Below are positions 15,566 to 22,737 of a stretch of 64,000 bases of DNA, in pieces. The stretch's first letter is position 1. The number at the start of each line of letters is the position of its first letter. This stretch comes from Faecalibacterium sp. UBA1819 (GTDB lineage: Bacteria > Bacillota > Clostridia > Oscillospirales > Ruminococcaceae), in contig DCEX01000012.1 of the NCBI GenBank assembly GCA_002315015.1, positions 73,236-137,235 of the forward strand, read 5' to 3'. Made by a program: the position numbers and the translations under genes. Below the pieces are notes generated by a model. It was not told the origin of the DNA. It searched no databases and saw nothing but the letters and a program-made list of their open reading frames with translations.

Positions 15566-17497
15566 TTATTTTGTCTGCTCGCGCGTATAGTTCAAAAGAC
15601 CGCCGGCACGAATCACAGCAGCTTGGCGGGCGCTGATGTCACACTTCAAAGGAATCACGTTGCCCGCCGTTCGATTGGTCATCATGACGCAGCCGGTTTC
15701 CAATCCGCTCAAAACTCCCGTTAAGCGAAGTTCGTCGGAAAGGGAAATACGGTCGTAATCTTCGGGGTTGTCAAACTCCAGCGGAAGAATACCGGCATTC
15801 ACCAAATTGGCTTTGTGAATGCGCGCGAAGTTTTTCGCAATCACGGCACGGATGCCCAAATAAAGGGGAACCAGCGCGGCGTGTTCGCGCGAGGAGCCTT
15901 GGCCGTAATTTGCACCGCCGACAATAAATCCGCCTTGTGCAGCCATGGCACGTTTCGGGAAATCGGGGTCACACACCTCAAAGCAATACTGTGAAAGGTG
16001 CGGAATATTAGAACGGTAGGGAAGAATCTTGCTTCCGGCAGGCATAATGTGGTCGGTGGTGATATTGTCGCCTACCTTTAACAGGCACGGCAGAGAAAGC
16101 TCGTCTTCCAACGGAGCAGCCTGCGGCAGGGGCTTAATGTTCGGCCCGCGCAGCACTTCAACCTGTTCGTAATCCGCGTCGCTGGCCGGTAAATCAATCA
16201 TGTTGTCGTTGATGGGGAACTGCGTTACCGGCGGAGTTTCAGGGATAATCGGCAGAGTGCGCGGGTCGGTGATATAACCGGTCAAACAGCTTGCAGCCGC
16301 CGTTTCCGGGCTGACAAGATACACACCGGCATCTGCTGTTCCGCTTCGGCCTTCAAAATTGCGGTTGAAAGTACGCAGCGATACGCCCTGCGAGTTGGGG
16401 CTTTGTCCCATGCCGATGCACGGGCCGCAGGCTGATTCCAAAATGCGTGCGCCCGCTTGGAGCAAATCGGTCAATGCGCCGTTTTCACTCAGCATCGAAA
16501 GCACTTGGCGGCTGCCCGGTGCGATAGACAAGCTCACTTCGGGGTGAACCGTTTTGCCTTTCAGCATAGCGGCTACGGCCATCAAATCGGTGTAGCTGGA
16601 ATTGGTGCAGCTGCCAATGCAGACTTGGTCTACCTTGGTCATGGCGAGTTGTTTCACGGGCTTTACATTATCCGGGCTGTGCGGACATGCTGCCAGCGGT
16701 TCCAGAGCGGACAAATCGATTTCCAAGGTTTCGTCATAAACGGCATCTTCGTCGCTCGACAAAGCAACCCAGTCTTTCTCGCGGCCCTGCGCTTTTAAGA
16801 AGGCTTTTGTCACTTCATCCGACGGGAAAATCGAAGTGGTAGCGCCAAGCTCTGCGCCCATGTTTGTGATGGTGGCACGCTGCGGAACACTGAGTGTTGC
16901 AACGCCTTCCCCGCCGTATTCAATAATTTTTCCCACGCCGCCTTTGACTGTCATCCGGCGCAGTACCTCCAAGATGATGTCCTTTGCGCTGACGCCGGGA
17001 CGCAGTGCGCCGGTCAAACGAACAAGCACCATTTTGGGGTAGGGGATATAGTAAGCGCCGCCGCCCATTGCAACAGCCACATCCAGTCCACCTGCGCCCA
17101 TCGCCAAACAGCCAATGCCGCCCGCAGTGGGGGTATGGCTGTCAGAGCCAATCAATGTTTTTCCCGGGCAGGCAAAACGCTCTAAATGTACCTGATGACA
17201 AATGCCGTTGCCGGGACGTGAATAACGAACGCCGATTTTTTTCGCAATGGTGCGGATAAAACGATGGTCGTCTGCATTCATGAAGCCGTTTTGGAGTGTG
17301 TTGTGGTCAATATATGCCACACTCAGCTCCGTTTTGACACGAGGGATCCCCATGGCTTCATATTCCAAATAAGCCATGGTACCGGTTGCGTCCTGTGTCA
17401 AAGTTTGGTCGATGCGCAGCCCAACCTCATTTCCCACAGACGGTGTACCGTCTACAAGGTGCGCTGCAAGAATTTTCTGTGCTATTGTCTTTCCCAT
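15566..17497 (-). CDS. acnA: Aconitate hydratase
   Basis: 643 residues, the shorter aconitase form common in Clostridia. It interconverts citrate and isocitrate through a [4Fe-4S] cluster. Cluster cysteines are visible in VCIGSCTNSSYTD (near residue 290) and SACGPCIGMGQSPNSQG (near residue 355). DSHTPTAGGIGCLAMGAGGLDVA matches the substrate domain, and the swivel domain has GQGSSREHAALVP. The start MGKTIAQKI at 17497 matches the family start; AGAGGGG lies rather far upstream (13 bases). First gene of the acn-icd-rex operon. Confidence 0.94.
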   Translation of the reverse strand: MGKTIAQKILAAHLVDGTPSVGNEVGLRIDQTLTQDATGTMAYLEYEAMGIPRVKTELSVAYIDHNTLQNGFMNADDHRFIRTIAKKIGVRYSRPGNGICHQVHLERFACPGKTLIGSDSHTPTAGGIGCLAMGAGGLDVAVAMGGGAYYIPYPKMVLVRLTGALRPGVSAKDIILEVLRRMTVKGGVGKIIEYGGEGVATLSVPQRATITNMGAELGATTSIFPSDEVTKAFLKAQGREKDWVALSSDEDAVYDETLEIDLSALEPLAACPHSPDNVKPVKQLAMTKVDQVCIGSCTNSSYTDLMAVAAMLKGKTVHPEVSLSIAPGSRQVLSMLSENGALTDLLQAGARILESACGPCIGMGQSPNSQGVSLRTFNRNFEGRSGTADAGVYLVSPETAAASCLTGYITDPRTLPIIPETPPVTQFPINDNMIDLPASDADYEQVEVLRGPNIKPLPQAAPLEDELSLPCLLKVGDNITTDHIMPAGSKILPYRSNIPHLSQYCFEVCDPDFPKRAMAAQGGFIVGGANYGQGSSREHAALVPLYLGIRAVIAKNFARIHKANLVNAGILPLEFDNPEDYDRISLSDELRLTGVLSGLETGCVMMTNRTAGNVIPLKCDISARQAAVIRAGGLLNYTREQTK

Positions 17498-17561
17498 TTT
17501 TTCAAAACAACCCCTCTCTGCGCAAGTATTCAGCAATACCGGCGCATGTTGTTACTATAAT

Positions 17562-17590
17562 AATATATTACTTTTAAAAACGCTTGTCAA
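17562..17590 (-). promoter_or_regulatory. Promoter of the acn-icd-rex operon
   Basis: On the minus strand TTGACA (17590-17585) and TATATT (17567-17562) are 17 bases apart, 65 bases from the acn start. An imperfect Rex-like palindrome (17549-17566) overlaps the -10 and start site. Confidence 0.82.
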
Positions 17591-17645
17591 TCTATCGGCC
17601 CAGGACATCGTCTCTCAGAACAATAGCAAAACAATACACACAAAC

Positions 17646-17682
17646 AAGGCTGTGTCAGCCTGGGGAAAGCAGACACAGCCTT
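17646..17682 (-). terminator. Terminator after the feo gene set
   Basis: AAGGCTGTGTC (17646-17656) pairs perfectly with GACACAGCCTT (17672-17682), with a 15-base loop. On the minus strand the stem is followed by TTGTTTGTGTG, a weak T-rich tail. It lies just after the stop of the Cys-rich peptide gene. Confidence 0.65.
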
Positions 17683-17697
17683 GCAGCAGAACAAAAA

Positions 17698-17895
17698 TTA
17701 GGAAGAATGATGGCCGCAGCCGGAGCAATTACCGCATCCGCCGGAACACCCGCAGGAAGAGTGGCTGTGAGACGAACACGAGCCGGAGGACGGGCAGCCG
17801 ATGCACTTGACGCCGCTTTTTTTTGCTTTGACAATGTAGCGAATTGCGGCGGCGAGCAGCCCCAGAATCAGAGCGGCAAGTAAAAAATCGAGCAT
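17698..17895 (-). CDS. FeoB-associated Cys-rich membrane protein
   Basis: 65 residues: one N-terminal membrane helix (LDFLLAALILGLLAAAIRYIV), a basic stretch, then a tail with nine cysteines and four histidines (KCIGCPSSGSC to GCGHHSS). This is the architecture of the FeoB-associated Cys-rich family found after feoB in Firmicutes. A role in handling Fe(II) at the membrane beside FeoB is plausible but not shown. The ATG follows AAAGGAGTGTTTT and lies 57 bases after the feoB stop, so it is probably in the same transcript. Confidence 0.88.
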   Translation of the reverse strand: MLDFLLAALILGLLAAAIRYIVKAKKSGVKCIGCPSSGSCSSHSHSSCGCSGGCGNCSGCGHHSS

Positions 17896-17952
17896 AAAAC
17901 AAACACTCCTTTTTCAATGTGCGCCGGTGCGAACCATGCAGCGTTGCAAAAA

Positions 17953-19962
17953 TTACGCCTGAACCTTTTGGTGCAGCGCATACTCTGTGCTAAGCTGTCG
18001 GTTGGTGCGCACAATCAGCGATGCGATAATAGCGATAATAATGGCAACAACCACCAATCCCGGTACAAAGCCTATGCCGACAGAGCCGGTGGTAACCAGT
18101 GTGCCTACTTGGTAAACGAGGAACGATAACACATATGCCGTGCTGAGCTGAAGGCCGATGCCTGCAAAGAGCCATTTGCGGCTTTGCATTTCAGAATTCA
18201 TTGCGCCGATGGCTGCAAAGCAGGGAGGTGTGTACAGATTGAACATCAAATAAGCAAGGGCAGCAACCGCGGAAAGCCCCATCACCGAGGCGACTTCGTT
18301 GGCGCCTCCAGTTAAAACCAGCGCATCGGTGTCGATAAAGTTAGAAATGCCGTATACAACAGCCAGTGTACCCACCACGTTTTCCTTGGCAATAAAGCCG
18401 GTAACTGCGGCTGCGGCCAGCTGCCAAGTGCCAAAGCCGAGCGGAATTAAAATCAGCGCAAAGGGAGAGGCGATTGTGGCAAGAATAGAAGTGCTTTCTG
18501 CCCCTTCCTCGACAAGCTGAAGGCTCCAGTTAAAGGATTGCATAATCTGTACAGCGGCATTGCACACAAGAATAATGGTTCCAGCCTTAATAATGAATGC
18601 TTTTGCGCGGGACAGCATCGACAAAACAGCGCGTTTTAAGCTGGGCAGTTTGTACTCGGGCAGCTCCATGATGAAGAACGATTTGCGGTATTTATGACCG
18701 GTGATTTTCAGCACCAGTAAAGCACCCAGCAAAATGAGCACAATGCCGACGAAATACATCAGCGTACCCACCCAAGAAGCGTCATTGAAAAAAACGCCTG
18801 CAAATAGTGCAATGACGGGAAGCTTTGCTCCGCACGGCATGAACGGTGTCAGCATTGCGGTGGTGCGGCGCTCGCGCTCATTGCGAATGGTGCGGCACGC
18901 CATAACGCCCGGAATGGCGCAGCCCGTACCGATTACCATGGGGATAATGGATTTGCCCGACAGGCCGACACGCTTGAAAAACGGGTCCATGACAACGGCT
19001 ACACGCGCCATATATCCGCAGTCTTCCAGCAAAGCAATCAGGAAGTACATTACCATGACAAGCGGCAGGAACCCGACAACGGCGCTGACACCGCCGATGA
19101 TGCCTTCCACCAGCAGGGATTGCAGGAAGGGGGAGGCGCCGGACACCAAGGTGCCAACCCACTCTTTGAAAGCGTCAATCCAGCCAACAAGGAAATCAGC
19201 GATGAACGGGCCGACAGTGGACTGGGAAATGTCAAATACAAGCCACATCACAACCGCAAAAATCGGAATGCCAAGCCAGCGATGTGCAACAATAGCGTCC
19301 ACTTTGTCCTGTTTCGTGTGCTGTGCCGTCTGCACCTTTCTGGTTTCCACTTGGGATACCAGCTCATTGACAAAAGCAAAACGCTTGCGATCGGCTTGCT
19401 CTACGGCTTGCTTATCATGAAGATCGATGTCATCCTGTACATAGGGAGCGGCTTGGCCTTTGCCTTGCGCGCAAGCTGCCGCCTGAACGGCCTGTGCCAA
19501 TCCTTGATGAGCCGAAGAAGTAGAAACGGTTTCTACAACGGGACACCCAAGCTTTTGAGAAAGCAAGGCAGTGTCAATTTTGGTTTCCTTCTTCTCGTTG
19601 ATATCGCTCTTGTTCAATGCTACCACAACAGGGATGCCGAGTTCAAGCAGCTGCGTTGTGAAAAATAAGCTTCGGCTGAGGTTGGTCGCATCCACAATAT
19701 TGATGATAGCATCTGGATGCTCGTTTTTGACGTAGGCGCTGGTAATGCCCTCCTCTGAGGTGAAGGGAGACATGGAGTAAGCACCCGGAAGGTCCACGGC
19801 CACTAAGTCGCTGTAAGCGCCGCAGAAAGTTTTTTTGATAGGGCTTTCCTTTTTGTCAACCGTAACGCCCGCCCAGTTTCCCACGCGCTCGGTGCGTCCT
19901 GTTAATGCGTTGTACATGGTGGTTTTGCCACTGTTAGGATTGCCTGCAAGTGCAATTCTCAT
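17953..19962 (-). CDS. feoB: Ferrous iron transporter FeoB
   Basis: 669 residues. It imports Fe(II) across the cytoplasmic membrane. The N-terminal G domain has GNPNSGKTT (G1, residues 7-15), VDLPGAYSMSP (G3) and NKSD (G4). It is followed by a helical GDI-like region and a membrane domain with about 8-10 helices including the Gate motifs (GCAIPGVMACRTIRNERERR). The start at 19962 (MRIALAG) is preceded by AGAAAGAAG with 9 bases of spacing, which favours it over Met codons 9 and 12 bases upstream. FeoA is encoded upstream, but a hairpin with six Ts lies between the genes. Confidence 0.95.
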   Translation of the reverse strand: MRIALAGNPNSGKTTMYNALTGRTERVGNWAGVTVDKKESPIKKTFCGAYSDLVAVDLPGAYSMSPFTSEEGITSAYVKNEHPDAIINIVDATNLSRSLFFTTQLLELGIPVVVALNKSDINEKKETKIDTALLSQKLGCPVVETVSTSSAHQGLAQAVQAAACAQGKGQAAPYVQDDIDLHDKQAVEQADRKRFAFVNELVSQVETRKVQTAQHTKQDKVDAIVAHRWLGIPIFAVVMWLVFDISQSTVGPFIADFLVGWIDAFKEWVGTLVSGASPFLQSLLVEGIIGGVSAVVGFLPLVMVMYFLIALLEDCGYMARVAVVMDPFFKRVGLSGKSIIPMVIGTGCAIPGVMACRTIRNERERRTTAMLTPFMPCGAKLPVIALFAGVFFNDASWVGTLMYFVGIVLILLGALLVLKITGHKYRKSFFIMELPEYKLPSLKRAVLSMLSRAKAFIIKAGTIILVCNAAVQIMQSFNWSLQLVEEGAESTSILATIASPFALILIPLGFGTWQLAAAAVTGFIAKENVVGTLAVVYGISNFIDTDALVLTGGANEVASVMGLSAVAALAYLMFNLYTPPCFAAIGAMNSEMQSRKWLFAGIGLQLSTAYVLSFLVYQVGTLVTTGSVGIGFVPGLVVVAIIIAIIASLIVRTNRQLSTEYALHQKVQA

Positions 19963-20017
19963 ACCAATCATCTTCTTTCTCACAAGTTTTTATTGCTCAT
20001 GCCAATCACATTTATTG

Positions 20018-20033
20018 ATTAGCAAAAACTAAC
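20018..20033. promoter_or_regulatory. 16-bp palindrome copy 1, upstream of feoB
   Basis: ATTAG-N6-CTAAC, one of three copies of the pattern RTTAG-N6-CTAAC in the feo/cysK region. It lies 56 bases before the feoB start and after the feoA terminator, where a feoB-specific operator would be expected. I cannot name the regulator. Confidence 0.5.
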
Positions 20034-20044
20034 TGATGTGCATT

Positions 20045-20068
20045 AAAAAAGCATCTGATGCCAGATGC
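20045..20068 (-). terminator. Terminator between feoA and feoB
   Basis: On the minus strand GCATCTG pairs with CAGATGC around a 4-base loop (20068-20051) and is followed by TTTTTT (20050-20045). A second, larger inverted repeat lies just upstream in transcription (20078-20115). The arrangement suggests feoA is partly or wholly terminated before feoB. Confidence 0.78.
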
Positions 20069-20077
20069 AGGGCATTC

Positions 20078-20115
20078 GCAGCTTTGCAAAAAGAAGCTCC
20101 TCTTTGCAAAGCTGC
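20078..20115 (-). repeat. Inverted repeat after feoA
   Basis: GCAGCTTTGCAAA (20078-20090) pairs with TTTGCAAAGCTGC (20103-20115), a perfect 13-base stem with a 12-base loop. It begins 13 bases after the feoA stop and has no T-run on the minus strand. It may stabilise the feoA message 3' end or assist the terminator beside it. Confidence 0.6.
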
Positions 20116-20127
20116 AAAAAGCGCACG

Positions 20128-20340
20128 TTAAATTAAAATGGCCTGTGCAAGATTTTTGTCAATGTTGTATCGCCCGTCTTTCACACAAATAACATAGCCT
20201 TGGTGCAATTGAGATACAACCGTAACAGGTTCGCCGCTATAACAGCCCAGCGTAAATAAAAACTCGTTCAATTCTTCATCTTCGGTTGAAATATCCTTGA
20301 CGAGATATTCTTGCCCAATCACGGCTTGTGTCAAATTCAT
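20128..20340 (-). CDS. feoA: Ferrous iron transport protein FeoA
   Basis: 70 residues, an SH3-like fold. It opens MNLTQAVIGQEYLVKDIS and keeps the family's FLFTLGCYSGEPVTVVS core and a terminal GRYNIDKNLAQAILI strand. FeoA is a small cytoplasmic partner of FeoB. The ATG at 20340 follows GGGAGGAACGTT; a longer frame to 20406 would include promoter DNA. It is preceded by a strong promoter with a palindrome at the start site. Confidence 0.92.
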   Translation of the reverse strand: MNLTQAVIGQEYLVKDISTEDEELNEFLFTLGCYSGEPVTVVSQLHQGYVICVKDGRYNIDKNLAQAILI

Positions 20341-20373
20341 AACGTTCCTCCCAATAAAAATGGTTCGGCTTGA

Positions 20374-20389
20374 GTTATCTCTTGCTAAC
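20374..20389. promoter_or_regulatory. 16-bp palindrome copy 2, at the feoA start site
   Basis: GTTAT-N6-CTAAC beginning 8 bases downstream of the feoA -10 box, so it covers the transcription start. This is a classic repressor position. One base departs from the perfect repeat seen in copy 3. Confidence 0.6.
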
Positions 20390-20396
20390 TGTTGAT

Positions 20397-20425
20397 ACCA
20401 TATCACAGTTGGATTTTTTTGTCAA
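20397..20425 (-). promoter_or_regulatory. feoA promoter
   Basis: On the minus strand TTGACA (20425-20420) and TATGGT (20402-20397) are separated by 17 bases. The palindrome at 20374-20389 overlaps the predicted start. Confidence 0.78.
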
Positions 20426-20466
20426 TGGACGAGAAAGCGTTTCGGGGGAAGAAACGTTGTATTTCT

Positions 20467-20482
20467 GTTAGCTATGACTAAC
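20467..20482. promoter_or_regulatory. 16-bp palindrome copy 3, between feoA and cysK promoters
   Basis: GTTAG-N6-CTAAC, a perfect repeat, 11 bases upstream of the cysK -35 and 41 bases upstream of the feoA -35. It could serve either divergent promoter. Confidence 0.55.
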
Positions 20483-20493
20483 AAAAAAGCTAA

Positions 20494-20522
20494 TTGACAG
20501 GGACAGCGCTCTGTGCTAGAAT
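20494..20522 (+). promoter_or_regulatory. cysK promoter
   Basis: TTGACA (20494-20499) and TAGAAT (20517-20522) with 17 bases between, 59 bases before the cysK ATG. Confidence 0.85.
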
Positions 20523-20581
20523 CAAAAAAATTCACAAAACTGGTAGACATATAAACATAAAAATAGGAAGGGTGACATGTT

Positions 20582-21514
20582 ATGGCACAAATTTATCGCA
20601 GCGTTGAGGAACTTGTGGGCAAAACTCCGCTTTTGGAGCTCTCACGCTTGGAAAAACAGCTCAACTTAAAAGCAAAATTATTGGCAAAGCTGGAATATTT
20701 TAATCCGGCAGGCTCGGTGAAAGACCGTGCTGCACGTCAGATGATTCAAGATGCCGAACAAGATGGGCGCTGGAATGAAGAAACCGTTATCGTAGAGCCC
20801 ACTTCGGGCAACACGGGCATTGGCCTGGCTGCGCTTGGTGTGGCGAAGGGCTACCGTGTCATTCTTGTGATGCCTGAAACAATGTCGCAGGAGCGGCGCA
20901 GCTTGATGAAAGCATATGGAGCAGAACTTGTACTAACACCGGGAGCAAAAGGAATGAAGGGCGCGATTGAGCGGGCAAAAGAACTGGTACAGGAAATTCC
21001 CGGGGCAGTTTTGGCCGGTCAGTTTGAAAACCCCTCTAATCCCAAGGCGCACCAGCTGTCTACCGGTCCTGAAATTTACGAGGATACAGACGGCCAAGTA
21101 GATATTTTTGTGGCAGGCGTCGGCACCGGCGGAACGATTACCGGTGTAGGCAGTTATCTAAAAGAAAAGCTGCCGCATGTGAAAGTCATTGCGGTAGAGC
21201 CCAAAGATTCTCCTGTGTTGTCGGGCGGAGCACCGGGACCGCATAAACTTCAAGGAATTGGCGCGGGCTTTGTGCCGGATGTACTGAACACCGGTATTTA
21301 TGATGCGGTGATGCCTGTTTCGCAGGAAGCGGCTTATCAAACGGCGGCATTGGCGGCTCGAACAGAAGGGCTTTTGGTGGGTGTTTCCTCGGGCGCAGCC
21401 CTTTGGGCGGCCATCGAGCAAGCGCGTTTGCCGGAACATGAAGGGAAAACGATTGTTGTTCTTCTGCCGGACACCGGGGAGCGTTATTTGTCCTGCGGTT
21501 TGTTTGATGCATAA
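20582..21514 (+). CDS. cysK: Cysteine synthase A (O-acetylserine sulfhydrylase)
   Basis: 310 residues, PLP fold type II. It makes cysteine from O-acetylserine and sulfide. The PLP lysine is K47 in NPAGSVKDRAA; PTSGNTGIGLA binds the substrate carboxylate, and GTGGTITGVG binds the PLP phosphate. The C-terminal VVLLPDTGERYLS motif is typical of CysK. Ribosome site AGGAAGGGTGAC precedes the ATG. It is divergent from feoA and shares the control region that carries the third palindrome. A strong terminator follows. Sulfide supply for Fe-S proteins is one reason to couple it with iron uptake, but that is inference. Confidence 0.95.
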   Translation: MAQIYRSVEELVGKTPLLELSRLEKQLNLKAKLLAKLEYFNPAGSVKDRAARQMIQDAEQDGRWNEETVIVEPTSGNTGIGLAALGVAKGYRVILVMPETMSQERRSLMKAYGAELVLTPGAKGMKGAIERAKELVQEIPGAVLAGQFENPSNPKAHQLSTGPEIYEDTDGQVDIFVAGVGTGGTITGVGSYLKEKLPHVKVIAVEPKDSPVLSGGAPGPHKLQGIGAGFVPDVLNTGIYDAVMPVSQEAAYQTAALAARTEGLLVGVSSGAALWAAIEQARLPEHEGKTIVVLLPDTGERYLSCGLFDA

Positions 21515-21532
21515 TCGATTATTTTAGGAACC

Positions 21533-21580
21533 AAGCATCGGCTCTTATCGGGTCGGTGCTTTCCCTTTTGATTTTTTTCT
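21533..21580 (+). terminator. Intrinsic terminator after cysK
   Basis: A 12-base stem with three G-U pairs (21533-21544 with 21550-21561), a 5-base loop, then a T-rich tail including TTTTTTT. It follows cysK by 19 bases. The rest of the gap up to 21753 shows no recognisable feature. Confidence 0.85.
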
Positions 21581-21753
21581 TTTGCAGTACGTTTTTGCAA
21601 GCGGCTTTCGGCCATTCACGGCGGAGGATTCATTTTTACTTCTTTCCATGCAGTTTTGCATAAAGTCTTTTCCTGTGTTCCAAGATAAGGGGAGAGCGTT
21701 TTGTCGCTCGTAAACCAAAGCTGATAAGCACAACAGGGAAAGGATGAACGGAT

Positions 21754-22461
21754 ATGCCAAAAAAGACTGAAAAAAGTAAAATCCCGCAAACGGTGAACGA
21801 AGACGAACTGGAGAAAGAATATATGCTGGAAACAGGCAGCGTACTGCGCACAAAAGGAGCACATGCCATTCACTGTCTAACGGTGATCGGACAAATTGAA
21901 GGTCATTCGCTGGCACCGCAGGATCAAAAGACAACCCGTTATGAGCATGTGATCCCGCAGCTGGTGTCGATTGAAGAAGACCCCAATATTGAAGGGCTGC
22001 TTGTCATTTTGAACACGGTGGGCGGAGACGTGGAGGCCGGTTTGGCGCTGGCAGAACTCATCAGCGGGCTGCATAAGCCGACGGCAACGCTGGTGCTTGG
22101 AGGCGGCCACTCCATTGGTATTCCCTTGGCAGTGGCGGCAAAGCGGAGCTTTATTGTGCCAACTGCCACGATGACGGTTCACCCGGTTCGCCATGCGGGA
22201 TTGGTGCTGGGTGTGCCGCAAACCATGCGTTATTTTGAACAGATGCAGCAGCGTATTACAGGCTTTGTGACAAGACACTCACACATCAGTGCCGAACGGT
22301 TTACCGAATTGATGATGCACACCGGCGAATTGGTCATGGATGTCGGCAGCGTGCTTGACGGGGAAAGCGCTGTACGTGAAGGATTGATTGACGAATTGGG
22401 CGGCTTGAGCGATGCCATGCAATTTTTATATCGAAGCATCGAGGCAAAGGCAAAATCATAA
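21754..22461 (+). CDS. tepA: TepA-like ClpP-family serine protease
   Basis: 235 residues of the S14 (ClpP-like) fold. The nucleophile is S120 in GGGHSIGIPLA and the catalytic His is H143 in TVHPVRH. LLVILNTVGGDVEAGLALAE provides the oxyanion loop. The charged N-terminal 25 residues lack the ClpX/ClpA-docking features of true ClpP. TepA (YmfB) in Bacillus subtilis sits next to spoIIIE and has been linked to protein translocation and to degradation of spore small acid-soluble proteins. Here it also lies directly before ftsK/spoIIIE, 276 bases away, which supports the assignment. Confidence 0.87.
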   Translation: MPKKTEKSKIPQTVNEDELEKEYMLETGSVLRTKGAHAIHCLTVIGQIEGHSLAPQDQKTTRYEHVIPQLVSIEEDPNIEGLLVILNTVGGDVEAGLALAELISGLHKPTATLVLGGGHSIGIPLAVAAKRSFIVPTATMTVHPVRHAGLVLGVPQTMRYFEQMQQRITGFVTRHSHISAERFTELMMHTGELVMDVGSVLDGESAVREGLIDELGGLSDAMQFLYRSIEAKAKS

Positions 22462-22489
22462 ATTTTCACTTGTTTTTTCAAATTCAGGA

Positions 22490-22518
22490 TTGTGCCCTAT
22501 GCGTTTTAGTGGTATATT
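22490..22518 (+). promoter_or_regulatory. Possible promoter for ftsK/spoIIIE
   Basis: TTGTGC (22490-22495) and TATATT (22513-22518) with a 17-base spacer in the 276-base gap between tepA and ftsK. The -35 is poor, so this is tentative. I see no other clear signal in the gap. Confidence 0.4.
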
Positions 22519-22737
22519 AGAAGATAATGTGCATCTTGATAATGAGGAAATATCGCCTAAAAGCGGCCTCTTTCAATGGCGAAATTATGGTGTTTTTTGG
22601 TCATATTGACGAAAAACAGCTTGTTGGTCGCTAAGGTGCAGAAGTGTTTGTGTACGGGGGAAGCGTTGGCCGTACAGCACGAGAAGATTGAACGGATTTG
22701 CTGGGACAAATCGGGAAAAGGGGCTTGTGAAGCAGGA

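Noticed and set aside
17376..17810. Plus-strand frame over the acn promoter and Cys-rich gene
   Set aside because: It crosses a promoter and terminator of minus-strand genes and has low-complexity content.
21545..21934. Minus-strand frame across the cysK-tepA gap
   Set aside because: It overlaps tepA and runs into the cysK terminator; it has no ribosome site and no recognisable product.
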